Origin: an uncultured Chlorobiaceae bacterium
Lineage (GTDB): Bacteria; Bacteroidota; Chlorobiia; Chlorobiales; Chlorobiaceae
NCBI GenBank assembly: GCA_903822595.1
Contig: CAIJPS010000007.1
Span: forward strand, 1 to 53,780
DNA: 53,780 nt
Reading direction: 5' to 3'
Position 1 is the stretch's first letter. Each line of letters opens with the position of its first letter. The notes beneath the pieces were generated by a model. It was given only the letters and a program-made list of their open reading frames with translations. It was not told the DNA's origin and searched no databases. Below, piece after piece: positions 16,890-24,153 of this stretch. The translations under genes were made by a program, and so were the position numbers.

Positions 16890-19139
16890 TTGCCTAAGGT
16901 AGAAAAAATAAAGGAGCTGCGGCACTCCGCGCACTTTTCCCTGGCGCCATACCCGGCGGTACGCCTGCTCTGTATCGTTATTTTAGGGATTCTTGCAGGA
17001 GTCAATCTTTCCTTTCCGGTTGAGGGGTGGCTGCTTCTTTGTGTTTTTGCCCTCGTATCTCTTCTGGCAGGTATGTTGTATGAAAAGCAGCTCAGCAAAG
17101 CTCCATTCCCACTCTCTTTCACTTCACTCATCTACCTGCTTTTTGTTTTCTTCTGCTTTGGAACCTACAGTGATTACCAGCTCCATTATGCGCCCCGCGA
17201 TGGGCTTTTGCGCTTCAGCGGCAAAAATGTGCTGCTTTACGGTCGTATTGCCGATCGGCCAAATTTTTCCAAAACGGGTGTTGGCTGGATAATGGAGGTT
17301 GAAGAGGTGTTTGAAAACGGTCGTACCTTCAAACTCTGTGACCGGGCAAAAATTTTCATGCGCAGTGCAGGGAAGCCTGATATCAAGATCGGCTATGGTG
17401 ATATGGTTCGGGTGAAGGGGAAGCTCGATCTTATTCATGAAGCGGCCAACCGGGGCGAGTTCGATCCCCGCAAAGCGGCCCGCATGAAACAACTTTTGGT
17501 GCAACTCTACTGTGCGGGGCCCTGGCAGGTGCAGCATGAGGGAGAGCCGAGGCTCAATGGATTCGAACGGTTTATTGTGCAGCCGGTCTATGACTCTATT
17601 GCGAAGAGTCTTGAAGAGCTTATGCCTCCGGGGGAGGAGCGAAAGCTTGCAGCCGGGGTGCTGACGGGCGAAAAGGAGGGCATGTCGGATGAGGTTTTCG
17701 AGGCATTCAAGCTCACAGGTACTGCACACATCCTCGCCGTTTCAGGGCTCAATGTCGGTCTGCTTGCCCTTGTTATTCAAATCTGCCTGCAGCGTTTCAA
17801 GGTGACCAGTTTGGGGCGATGGCTCTCTTTCGGACTCTTCTGCTTTATTTTGCTTGTCTACTGTTATGTGACCGGCAACTCTCCGTCGGTCAAGCGTGCA
17901 GCCTTCATGTCTCTGGTTCTTATCGGCGGAGAGACGCTTGGACGAAAAAGCTATCCCATCAATTCGCTTGCCCTCGCTGACTTTTTGATTCTCCTTTTTG
18001 ACCCCTTCGATCTCCTTAATCCGGGATTTTTGATGACCAACGGGGCTGTTCTGGGCATTCTTCTGATCTATCCCCGCTTTATCGATTCACCTTCATCACA
18101 AAAAGGGGGAGGGCTTTTGCGGAGTGTCGGTCGCTTCCTGCTCAGTGGCATCATGATCACCATTGCCTCCATTATCGGGGTTTCGCCCGTTATTGCCTAC
18201 TATTTTGGTACCTTCTCGGTTATCAGCATTCTGGCCAATATTCCCGTTGTCCTCTTTTCCACCCTTTTGATGTATGCCCTTGTTCCGATGCTGCTGCTCA
18301 ACCTTGTGTCGGGCTATGCCGCATCATTTTTTGCTGCGACCTCCTTTTTCCTCGCAGAGCTTACCCTTCAATCGGCCATCTGGTTCAGCCAGCTTCCTTT
18401 TGCCTCCATAACCCTCAGGCCTCATGCAATTGAAGTTTGGCTCTACTATGTGCTCCTTGCCGCATTACTCTTTTTCGGCTATCGGAAAGCATGGGGCAAG
18501 GCTGCTGTCTCGTTTTTTCTTGGTCTCAATCTGCTCTTCTGGTACTCCTTTACACTACATCCCCGTCCTGTTTCTCCCGATATGGTGACGGTCAATCTCG
18601 GCAGGAATCTTGCCACCATCTTCTCCTCGGGCAGTGAAACGGTGCAGATCGACGCAGGCAGGGCTCAGCGTGACCAAAAGCGCATTTCGCAGCAGCTCGA
18701 CCAGTACGGCGTGGCCGCACCCAAAGCGGTTGTGCAGTTTTATACCCCCGACTCACTTATCGCGAAAGTGCCCGCCCGCAATCATCTGTTGCAAGAGAGC
18801 ACAAAACTTGTACTGCCCACCATGGTCATTGTCCGCCCGGAAGAGAAGGTGCTCAAGCTCTGGAGCCGAAAGCGCTCACTGCTCATCGTGTCGGGCACCA
18901 GCCGCCTGAAAGAGGAGGAGGTCTACAAGGCCGATATCGCCCTCCTCTGGGTCTATCGCTTTGCCCCGAAACAGCAGCAACAGATCATGTCGTGGCTCAA
19001 CTACGCCCGTCCGAAGCGCTGCATCCTTATTCCCGGTTCCTTTCTCCCCCAAGCTCACCTCGCCGTGATGCAGCGCTTCGCCAATAGTCGTCCCGGAGTT
19101 GAAGTGCGCAGCAAGACACGTCAGGTTGTGGTGCCGTGA
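16890..19139 (+). CDS. comEC: ComEC/Rec2 family DNA-uptake channel protein
   Basis: About 749 residues. A short N-terminal membrane pair (VRLLCIVILGILAGV and LLLCVFALVSLLAG) is followed by a DUF4131-like soluble region (YGRIADRPNFSKTGVGW...YGDMVRVKGKL). The Competence domain begins near residue 250 with ERKLAAGVLTGEKEGMSDEV and TGTAHILAVSGLNVGLLA, and contains many membrane helices up to about 555. The C-terminal 190 residues occupy the place of the metallo-beta-lactamase domain but lack HXHXDH. In transformable bacteria ComEC carries single-stranded DNA across the inner membrane. The start is uncertain: TTG at 16890 is the only candidate upstream of the first helix. No other competence genes are nearby. 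Confidence 0.88.
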   Translation: MPKVEKIKELRHSAHFSLAPYPAVRLLCIVILGILAGVNLSFPVEGWLLLCVFALVSLLAGMLYEKQLSKAPFPLSFTSLIYLLFVFFCFGTYSDYQLHYAPRDGLLRFSGKNVLLYGRIADRPNFSKTGVGWIMEVEEVFENGRTFKLCDRAKIFMRSAGKPDIKIGYGDMVRVKGKLDLIHEAANRGEFDPRKAARMKQLLVQLYCAGPWQVQHEGEPRLNGFERFIVQPVYDSIAKSLEELMPPGEERKLAAGVLTGEKEGMSDEVFEAFKLTGTAHILAVSGLNVGLLALVIQICLQRFKVTSLGRWLSFGLFCFILLVYCYVTGNSPSVKRAAFMSLVLIGGETLGRKSYPINSLALADFLILLFDPFDLLNPGFLMTNGAVLGILLIYPRFIDSPSSQKGGGLLRSVGRFLLSGIMITIASIIGVSPVIAYYFGTFSVISILANIPVVLFSTLLMYALVPMLLLNLVSGYAASFFAATSFFLAELTLQSAIWFSQLPFASITLRPHAIEVWLYYVLLAALLFFGYRKAWGKAAVSFFLGLNLLFWYSFTLHPRPVSPDMVTVNLGRNLATIFSSGSETVQIDAGRAQRDQKRISQQLDQYGVAAPKAVVQFYTPDSLIAKVPARNHLLQESTKLVLPTMVIVRPEEKVLKLWSRKRSLLIVSGTSRLKEEEVYKADIALLWVYRFAPKQQQQIMSWLNYARPKRCILIPGSFLPQAHLAVMQRFANSRPGVEVRSKTRQVVVP

Positions 19140-19268
19140 AGGCTTTCATGCCTGATGCACAGAGGGAATAATCAGGCGGCTAAGCTTCATAATTTCAAAT
19201 ATGTTACTTATATTTCTGCGTTTCTATACCGTGTTATACAGAAAAAACATCTATTTTTTTTCCGAATT

Positions 19269-19305
19269 GGGCGGATATGAGTTACTAATATACCACCACC
19301 TGTCC
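19269..19305. repeat. inverted repeat GGCGGA / TCCGCC
   Basis: GGCGGA near 19270 and TCCGCC near 19300 can pair across a loop of roughly 25 bases, just upstream of the truncated GTG gene. It has no T run, so it is not a terminator. It could be an operator or chance. Confidence 0.25.
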
Positions 19306-19325
19306 GCCATAAGGAAAACCTAAAA

Positions 19326-19436
19326 GTGAGTGATAGTCATATCGGGATTGTAGATTCCGCCAAAGGATTTGCCAGAAATCCACTGGATATCATTGCATTG
19401 TTCATTGTTTTTCTATGCGAGTTCAAACGCTCCTGA
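19326..19436 (+). pseudogene. truncated small membrane-protein gene
   Basis: A GTG at 19326, preceded by AAGGAAA (19311-19317), opens a 36-codon frame. Its residues 13-29 (KGFARNPLDIIALFIVF) match the start of a recurrent accessory membrane-protein family that I recall as opening GFARNPLGIIALFIVLVYGFASLV. Here the reading stops after VFLCEFKRS, so the second half is missing, by deletion or by recombination in the DNA that follows. The family recollection is from memory and unverified. It is not a normal-length gene, but it may be a decayed one. Confidence 0.4.
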
Positions 19437-19534
19437 CCACAAGCAAGAGGCGTGTGAGCATGGAGGTCAAGGTTGTACGAACAATGCACAAGAGCTTTTT
19501 TTTATATGGTCACCAAGGCCCTTATTAACGGTGA

Positions 19535-19600
19535 CTAACACCTCGTTCCTGCGCACTTTTGCCATGAAGCGGCTTGGTGTTGTCAGGTTTCGCGGGTTAG
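19535..19600. other. attC-like imperfect palindrome (possible integron cassette site)
   Basis: CTAACACCTCG at 19535-19545 is near-complementary to CGCGGGTTAG at 19591-19600. Inside them CCTG (about 19549) pairs with CAGG (about 19584). The left arm TAACACCTCGTTC resembles the left arms of many attC sites (TAAC followed by TCGTTC), and the total of 66 bases is in the attC range. The core is not a strict GTTRRRY match and no integrase is in the window. It lies between a truncated gene and a cassette-sized ORF. Tentative. Confidence 0.25.
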
Positions 19601-19659
19601 TGCAGGGTGCTGGATGCGGACGTTATCTCGATTTAATAATAAAATCAGGAGATTGAATT

Positions 19660-20229
19660 GTGGCTGAAAATCAACATGATCAAAATTGGTGGAGTACTAT
19701 TCCCGGGATTTTAACCGGAGCTACCGGAGTCATTGCGGCTGTTTCCGGTCTCATCGTGGCACTCCATCAAATTGGTGTTTTTGAAAAACCCCCCGACCTT
19801 AAGCCTTCCGTGCAGAGTCTCGCGGTGATTCAAAAAAAATCAGTTGACTCGGAACCCGGTCATTCTCTCTTTTTTGAAGTGCACTCAGAATTGGGATGGC
19901 AAAACACGCGACTCTACGTTCAAAAAGGTGAGGTAGTTAAGCTTGAGTATAATAGTGGGCAATGGAAAGGCTCTTCCAATGGTGCTCTTCGCGATCCGAG
20001 CAAGATTATTCCATCAAACAGGAGTACAGCTCATTGTTATCCCGTTCCTGAGAACGAAGCGGGAGCTGGAGCCTTAATAGCGAAAATCGGAGACGAAGGA
20101 AAACCTGTCGATGCCTTCAAAAATTCACTTGTCGGAGAAGGATATCTTTACCTTCGTATTAATGACTGTGACGAGTGGCTGAGCGACAATACTGGGATCG
20201 TGAACGTCGGAATTAATGTGATACAGTAA
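19660..20229 (+). CDS. membrane-anchored protein with PA-IL (LecA)-like domain
   Basis: A 189-residue protein from a GTG at 19660 with a ribosome site (CAGGAGA, 19647-19653). Residues 10-40 form a membrane segment (STIPGILTGATGVIAAVSGL). Residues about 65-189 resemble the PA-IL galactose-lectin fold: TRLYVQKGEVVKLEYNSGQW, GALIAKIG, LYLRINDCDEW and LSDNTGIVNVGI. The last motif corresponds to the calcium/sugar loop region of that family. Sugar binding is inferred and not shown. It is single-gene, cassette-sized and in a low-density region, which suggests recent acquisition. There is no close functional neighbour. Confidence 0.65.
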   Translation: MAENQHDQNWWSTIPGILTGATGVIAAVSGLIVALHQIGVFEKPPDLKPSVQSLAVIQKKSVDSEPGHSLFFEVHSELGWQNTRLYVQKGEVVKLEYNSGQWKGSSNGALRDPSKIIPSNRSTAHCYPVPENEAGAGALIAKIGDEGKPVDAFKNSLVGEGYLYLRINDCDEWLSDNTGIVNVGINVIQ

Positions 20230-20376
20230 CCTTCAAACTCGGAATAATGGGGGCTTAGTTTGTTCGACTGACCGTAGTGAAATCCTTCAATGAATGCTTT
20301 TTCGTGATGATCATGGGTGATCCGACAATATGTGGTTCGGTTGAATTGAACGATCTCTTCCTGAGGCTAAATTAGT

Positions 20377-21342
20377 ATGAAGTTACGTGATCCCTTGAGC
20401 GATTTACAACAGCGCTTATCTCCAACTGCTTTGGGGATAGAGATTGGAGCACACGCTCTTCCGATTGCAGGATTGAATCCGATATATGTCGATTGTGTGA
20501 AAGAATACGCTGGTTCTGCTTCCAGGGTTGATATTTTGGCTGATGCTCGATTTTTGCCATTCCAGTCTGACTCATTGGACTATTTGTGTTCTTCTCATCT
20601 CCTTGAGCATTTGCCAAATCCAGTGGCAGCGATTCTGGAATGGCACAGAGTGCTTAAGCCTGGCGGTTATCTTTATTTAGTGGTTCCTGATAGAAATTTT
20701 ACCTTCGATATGACGCGCAAGACGACCTCTGTTGATCATATCATTTGTGATTTTTTTGATGGTGTAGAGCAGGCGGATGAGAGCCATATCAGTGATTTTA
20801 TCTACAATTCTGATTGGGAGCGTTTAAATCCAGCCACTTCTCCTGAGTTGGTGCCTTTGGAACGAGATCGCATGATGCAGGCTTATCTTTTGGAGCTGAA
20901 AGCAGGCCGGCATGTGGATATACATTATCATACGTTTACTCCCGCATCATTACATGCGATCTTCATGGAGTGCTGTCTGGCAGGGGGATTCATGGCTTGT
21001 TTTGACTTGCTCTCTTCTGCTTCCCGATATCCCGTTGAGAGAGGCGATGGTATTGGGCTGTTGTTGAGAAAGCGGAGCGGATGGAAGCTAAATGGAAAAA
21101 GCAGCAAGACCTATTTGTTTCATAAAGGCTCGTTCAATCTCCCTCTTGTTTGTCCCTGTAGTTTAAAGCCTCTCGAATTTCATAAAAAGGGGACGAGTGG
21201 GCAATTATGGTGCGATGGTGCTGATAAATACAATATTGACGAAGGTATTCCATATTTGATTAATCGTTCACTCCGGTCTGTTCGTAAATGGAATAATGCT
21301 CGTTATCGCAAGAAATTTATCAAATATGGAAGATTTGCCTGA
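20377..21342 (+). CDS. SAM-dependent methyltransferase (type 11) with C-terminal Trm112-like segment
   Basis: A 321-residue protein. The class I methyltransferase core includes GIEIGAHALP (a variant AdoMet-binding loop), ILADARFLPFQSDSLDYLCSSHLLEHLPNP and EWHRVLKPGGYLYLVVPDR. Residues about 260-300 (VCPCSLKPLEF...LWCDGADKYNIDEGIPYLI) resemble a Trm112/zinc-ribbon-like segment often attached to such enzymes. The substrate is unknown; glycan or lipid methylation is common for this subgroup. The ATG at 20377 has only a weak ribosome site. It lies in the accessory patch after the PA-IL-like gene and 112 bases before the GH13 gene. Confidence 0.8.
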   Translation: MKLRDPLSDLQQRLSPTALGIEIGAHALPIAGLNPIYVDCVKEYAGSASRVDILADARFLPFQSDSLDYLCSSHLLEHLPNPVAAILEWHRVLKPGGYLYLVVPDRNFTFDMTRKTTSVDHIICDFFDGVEQADESHISDFIYNSDWERLNPATSPELVPLERDRMMQAYLLELKAGRHVDIHYHTFTPASLHAIFMECCLAGGFMACFDLLSSASRYPVERGDGIGLLLRKRSGWKLNGKSSKTYLFHKGSFNLPLVCPCSLKPLEFHKKGTSGQLWCDGADKYNIDEGIPYLINRSLRSVRKWNNARYRKKFIKYGRFA

Positions 21343-21369
21343 GTATAGGTACAACAAGGCGACAGCGTT

Positions 21370-21387
21370 AATCCTTGTCAAAGGATT
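21370..21387. repeat. small perfect hairpin upstream of the GH13 gene
   Basis: AATCCTT (21370-21376) and AAGGATT (21381-21387) pair with a GTCA loop. No T run follows, so it is not a classical terminator. It lies 28 bases after the methyltransferase stop and 67 bases before the GH13 start. Possibly an mRNA-stability or regulatory hairpin. Confidence 0.3.
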
Positions 21388-21454
21388 GCTGATGAAGGGC
21401 AGGGCGATCGCAAACACAAATTTTCTAAACCGTTAACTTTTTAGAGGGGATTTT

Positions 21455-23320
21455 ATGGAATTGACCCGTATTGGCGATGTCGATATCGCCGGAATTGTTT
21501 CGCAAAAAAACTACACTCCATCTCCGGCAGCCTGGGAGGATCAGGTTTTTTATTTCCTGATGGTGGACCGTTTTTCTGATGGCAAGGAGACCGGATATCG
21601 TGACAACAACGGTGAAATCGTCAGCGGCAATGGTACGCCACTTTTTTCGCTGGAACATGCCGGAAATATTTCCCGCGAGTTGTGGGCTGCCAATGGTCAG
21701 GGATGGCAGGGCGGCAATATCAAGGGGTTAATCAGTAAACTCGGATATCTGCAACGGATGGGAATCACGGCGTTGTGGGTCAGTCCCATTTTTCAGCAGG
21801 TCGCATTTGCCGAAACCTATCATGGATATGGTATTCAGAATTTTTTATCGATTGATCCGCATTTCGGTACCGAGCAGGATCTTGTGGAGCTGGTAAAAAC
21901 GGCCCATTCCATGGGAATGTATGTGGTTCTTGATATTATCATCAACCATACCGGCAATGTTTTTTCGTACAATCCGGATCGATACCATACGACGAACCAG
22001 GATGGTTTCACCTATCATGATCCTCGCTGGGACGGGAAGAGGTATGATGTTGCCGGTTTCAACGATGCCTTGGGCAAACCGACCATTCCTTTCTGCTCCG
22101 GAGCTACGGATAATGTAAAGGAGGCGGTATTTCCTGTCGATCTGCAGGATCCTGCAACGTTTACCTGCAAAGGGCGCATCGACAATTGGGATTATGATCC
22201 TGAATTCTGCGAGGGTGATTTTTGTGATTTAAAAGATGTGCATCATGGCTCGGGTCCTGCCGATGACTACAAACCCTCCAATGCCCTGAAGGTATTGACC
22301 GAAGCGTACAAATACTGGATTGCCTTGGCGGATGTTGACGGATTCAGAATTGACACGGTCAAGCACATGGAGATTGGTGCAACGCGCTATTTCGCGACAG
22401 CAATGCATGAATTTGCCCAGACTCTCGGCAAGGAGAGATATTTCCTTATTGGAGAAATCACAGGAGGAAGGACACGTGCGTTTGATACTCTTGAAACAAC
22501 GGGGATTGATGCGGCCCTTGGTATTGATGAAATTCCTGACAAAATGGAATATCTTGTCAAGGGATATCGGAACCCGTCGGATTATTTTGATCTGTTTCGC
22601 AACTCAATTCTTGTCAACAAAGAGTCGCATACCTGGTTCCGTGACAAGGTCGTAACGGTTTTTGATGATCATGATCAGGTGCGTAAAGGGAAGTGGAAGG
22701 CCCGCTTTTGTGCAAAGGAAGAGGGGTGGAAGGTCATCCTGAATGTGCTTGCCCTTAATGCGTTGACCTTGGGAATCCCTTGTGTCTATTACGGATCGGA
22801 ACAGTCTTTCAATGGTCGGGCCATCGAAGATCGGGACGGGAATGATCTTTTTTTGCGTGAGTCGATGTTTGGAGGAGCCTACGGTGCCCTTGAAAGTTCG
22901 GGTTATCATTTTTTCAATGATCAGTCGAATGTTTATGTCGAATTTGCTAAAATTCTCAAAATCCGCAAGGCGGAACTTGCTTTGCGTCGAGGGCGACAGT
23001 ATCTGCGTGAAATTTCCGGGGACGGGATCAATTTTGGCCTTCCGAAAATGTTCGGGGCAGAAATCCGTTCAGTGGTGCCGTGGTCTCGCATCCTTGACAG
23101 ACAGGAGATTGTCATCGCGATCAATACCGATTACTGTGAGGCGCTTACGGTATGGGTAACGGTCGATAATGACCTCCATCATGCTGGAAGTACCTTTTCT
23201 TGCATCTATTCGACCTGTGGCGAGCAGACACGTTCGCAGGCTACCGTTGCTGCCCTGAACGGCAAGGCTGTTCAGATAACGGTACCTGCAGCGGGATGTG
23301 TGATATACAAGGCAGAGTAA
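21455..23320 (+). CDS. alpha-amylase family glycoside hydrolase (GH13)
   Basis: A 621-residue protein with all four GH13 regions. Region I is VVLDIIINHTG. Region II is DGFRIDTVKHME, with the nucleophile Asp at about 298. Region III is FLIGEITGG, with the acid/base Glu at about 333. Region IV is VFDDHDQVR, with the third Asp at about 404. The N-terminus has the usual barrel start QVFYFLMVDRFSDG. There is no signal peptide, so the enzyme is probably cytoplasmic and acts on glycogen, maltodextrin or a related alpha-glucan, or is a glucosyltransferase of the same family. A strong ribosome site (GAGGGG) precedes the ATG. A GH15-type enzyme lies about 5 kb downstream on the other strand. Confidence 0.92.
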   Translation: MELTRIGDVDIAGIVSQKNYTPSPAAWEDQVFYFLMVDRFSDGKETGYRDNNGEIVSGNGTPLFSLEHAGNISRELWAANGQGWQGGNIKGLISKLGYLQRMGITALWVSPIFQQVAFAETYHGYGIQNFLSIDPHFGTEQDLVELVKTAHSMGMYVVLDIIINHTGNVFSYNPDRYHTTNQDGFTYHDPRWDGKRYDVAGFNDALGKPTIPFCSGATDNVKEAVFPVDLQDPATFTCKGRIDNWDYDPEFCEGDFCDLKDVHHGSGPADDYKPSNALKVLTEAYKYWIALADVDGFRIDTVKHMEIGATRYFATAMHEFAQTLGKERYFLIGEITGGRTRAFDTLETTGIDAALGIDEIPDKMEYLVKGYRNPSDYFDLFRNSILVNKESHTWFRDKVVTVFDDHDQVRKGKWKARFCAKEEGWKVILNVLALNALTLGIPCVYYGSEQSFNGRAIEDRDGNDLFLRESMFGGAYGALESSGYHFFNDQSNVYVEFAKILKIRKAELALRRGRQYLREISGDGINFGLPKMFGAEIRSVVPWSRILDRQEIVIAINTDYCEALTVWVTVDNDLHHAGSTFSCIYSTCGEQTRSQATVAALNGKAVQITVPAAGCVIYKAE

Positions 23321-23441
23321 CGTGAATGGGCCCAATTTCCGATTTTTGGTTATGTTGCCTATGGTTTTGCTCGTATATCAGAAAAAAACGGCGTGTTACT
23401 GTCCGAGACAGATCCGTTTATTCAATTTCAGGCGTTCTCTT

Positions 23442-23828
23442 ATGAGCATTCAATACACCACGAAGGTCGAGGATGGCACTCTTTTTGTACATGCTTCCGG
23501 TTTCGACGAGAGCCTTGATGAAGTCCAGACTTACGCTATGGGTGTGCTCACTGCCAGCCAACAGCATGGTGTTAATCGTGTGCTATGCGACGAAACTGAC
23601 CTCGAGTATCGGCTTGGAACCTTTGATACCTATCAGGCAGGCGAATTTCTTTCAAAACATGTTCCTGCTGTGACGAAGGTTGCGATCGTTTGCAATCCAA
23701 GGCATCTCTCTGATGCGCAATTTTTTGAGGATGTTGTTGTTAACCGCGGCCTTACCTTTCGGCTCTTTGTCGACAGAGAAACCGCCATGAGCTGGCTCTT
23801 TGAACCTCAGGCTTCGTTAGATGCCTGA
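23442..23828 (+). CDS. STAS/SpoIIAA-like small protein
   Basis: A 128-residue protein from the ATG at 23442; upstream in-frame codons to 23322 lack a family match and a ribosome site. TLFVHASGFDESLDEVQTYAM, RVLCDETDLEYRLGTFDTYQAGEFL and KVAIVCNPRHLSDAQFFEDV give the alternating strand-helix pattern of STAS-like or SpoIIAA-like proteins. Function is unknown. Its C-terminus overlaps by 12 bases the 3' end of the next gene on the opposite strand. Confidence 0.7.
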   Translation: MSIQYTTKVEDGTLFVHASGFDESLDEVQTYAMGVLTASQQHGVNRVLCDETDLEYRLGTFDTYQAGEFLSKHVPAVTKVAIVCNPRHLSDAQFFEDVVVNRGLTFRLFVDRETAMSWLFEPQASLDA

Positions 23829-24101
23829 GCAATCAGCTTGCTCATATACCCGGGACGCGTTCTCGAGGTTGTCGATGATTTTTGTGATATCAGGCGAGAG
23901 CTCGGTCGGGTTGATTTTGCTGATGACTTGGGCAAGGGTGTAGATTTTTCCTTCGAGAGGCAGGAATTTGTTGATGACGACTACGTTGTCCTCTTTGAGA
24001 CGGCACTCTCCTCCGAGAAAGTTTCCTTTTTCATACCGTACGCTGTAACCGAGCTCTTTTATGGCGCTTTCAAGCAGGGTAAGCTGTGCTGTTTTTTTCA
24101 T
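23817..24101 (-). CDS. conserved hypothetical protein, 94 aa
   Basis: A 94-residue soluble protein starting MKKTAQLTLLESAIKELGY, with a mid region KGNFLGGECRLKEDNVVVINKFLPLEGKIYTL and a mixed alpha/beta pattern. It resembles short conserved proteins of Chlorobi/Bacteroidetes, but I cannot name a function. It lies 52 bases downstream of the OppC-like permease gene on the same strand and may be cotranscribed with it. Its 3' end overlaps the STAS-like gene tail-to-tail. Confidence 0.65.
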   Translation of the reverse strand: MKKTAQLTLLESAIKELGYSVRYEKGNFLGGECRLKEDNVVVINKFLPLEGKIYTLAQVISKINPTELSPDITKIIDNLENASRVYEQADCSGI

Positions 24102-24153
24102 GTAAAGCTTTTTTTATACGCCGAAGCTTCTGTTTTGTGTTCTCTTTTCATGG

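Noticed and set aside
16832-16934. Longer metF start upstream, or a riboswitch in the metF-comEC spacer
   Set aside because: The extra N-terminus has no family match and would overlap comEC. The 57-base spacer is too short to hold a SAM or cobalamin riboswitch.
19369-19656. 95-codon plus frame spanning the attC-like site
   Set aside because: No family resemblance or ribosome site; it overlaps the truncated GTG gene and the palindrome, and its reading changes character along its length.
23322-23441. Upstream extension of the STAS-like gene from a GTG at 23322
   Set aside because: The 40 extra residues look like hydrophobic noise without a ribosome site; the ATG at 23442 gives the family start.
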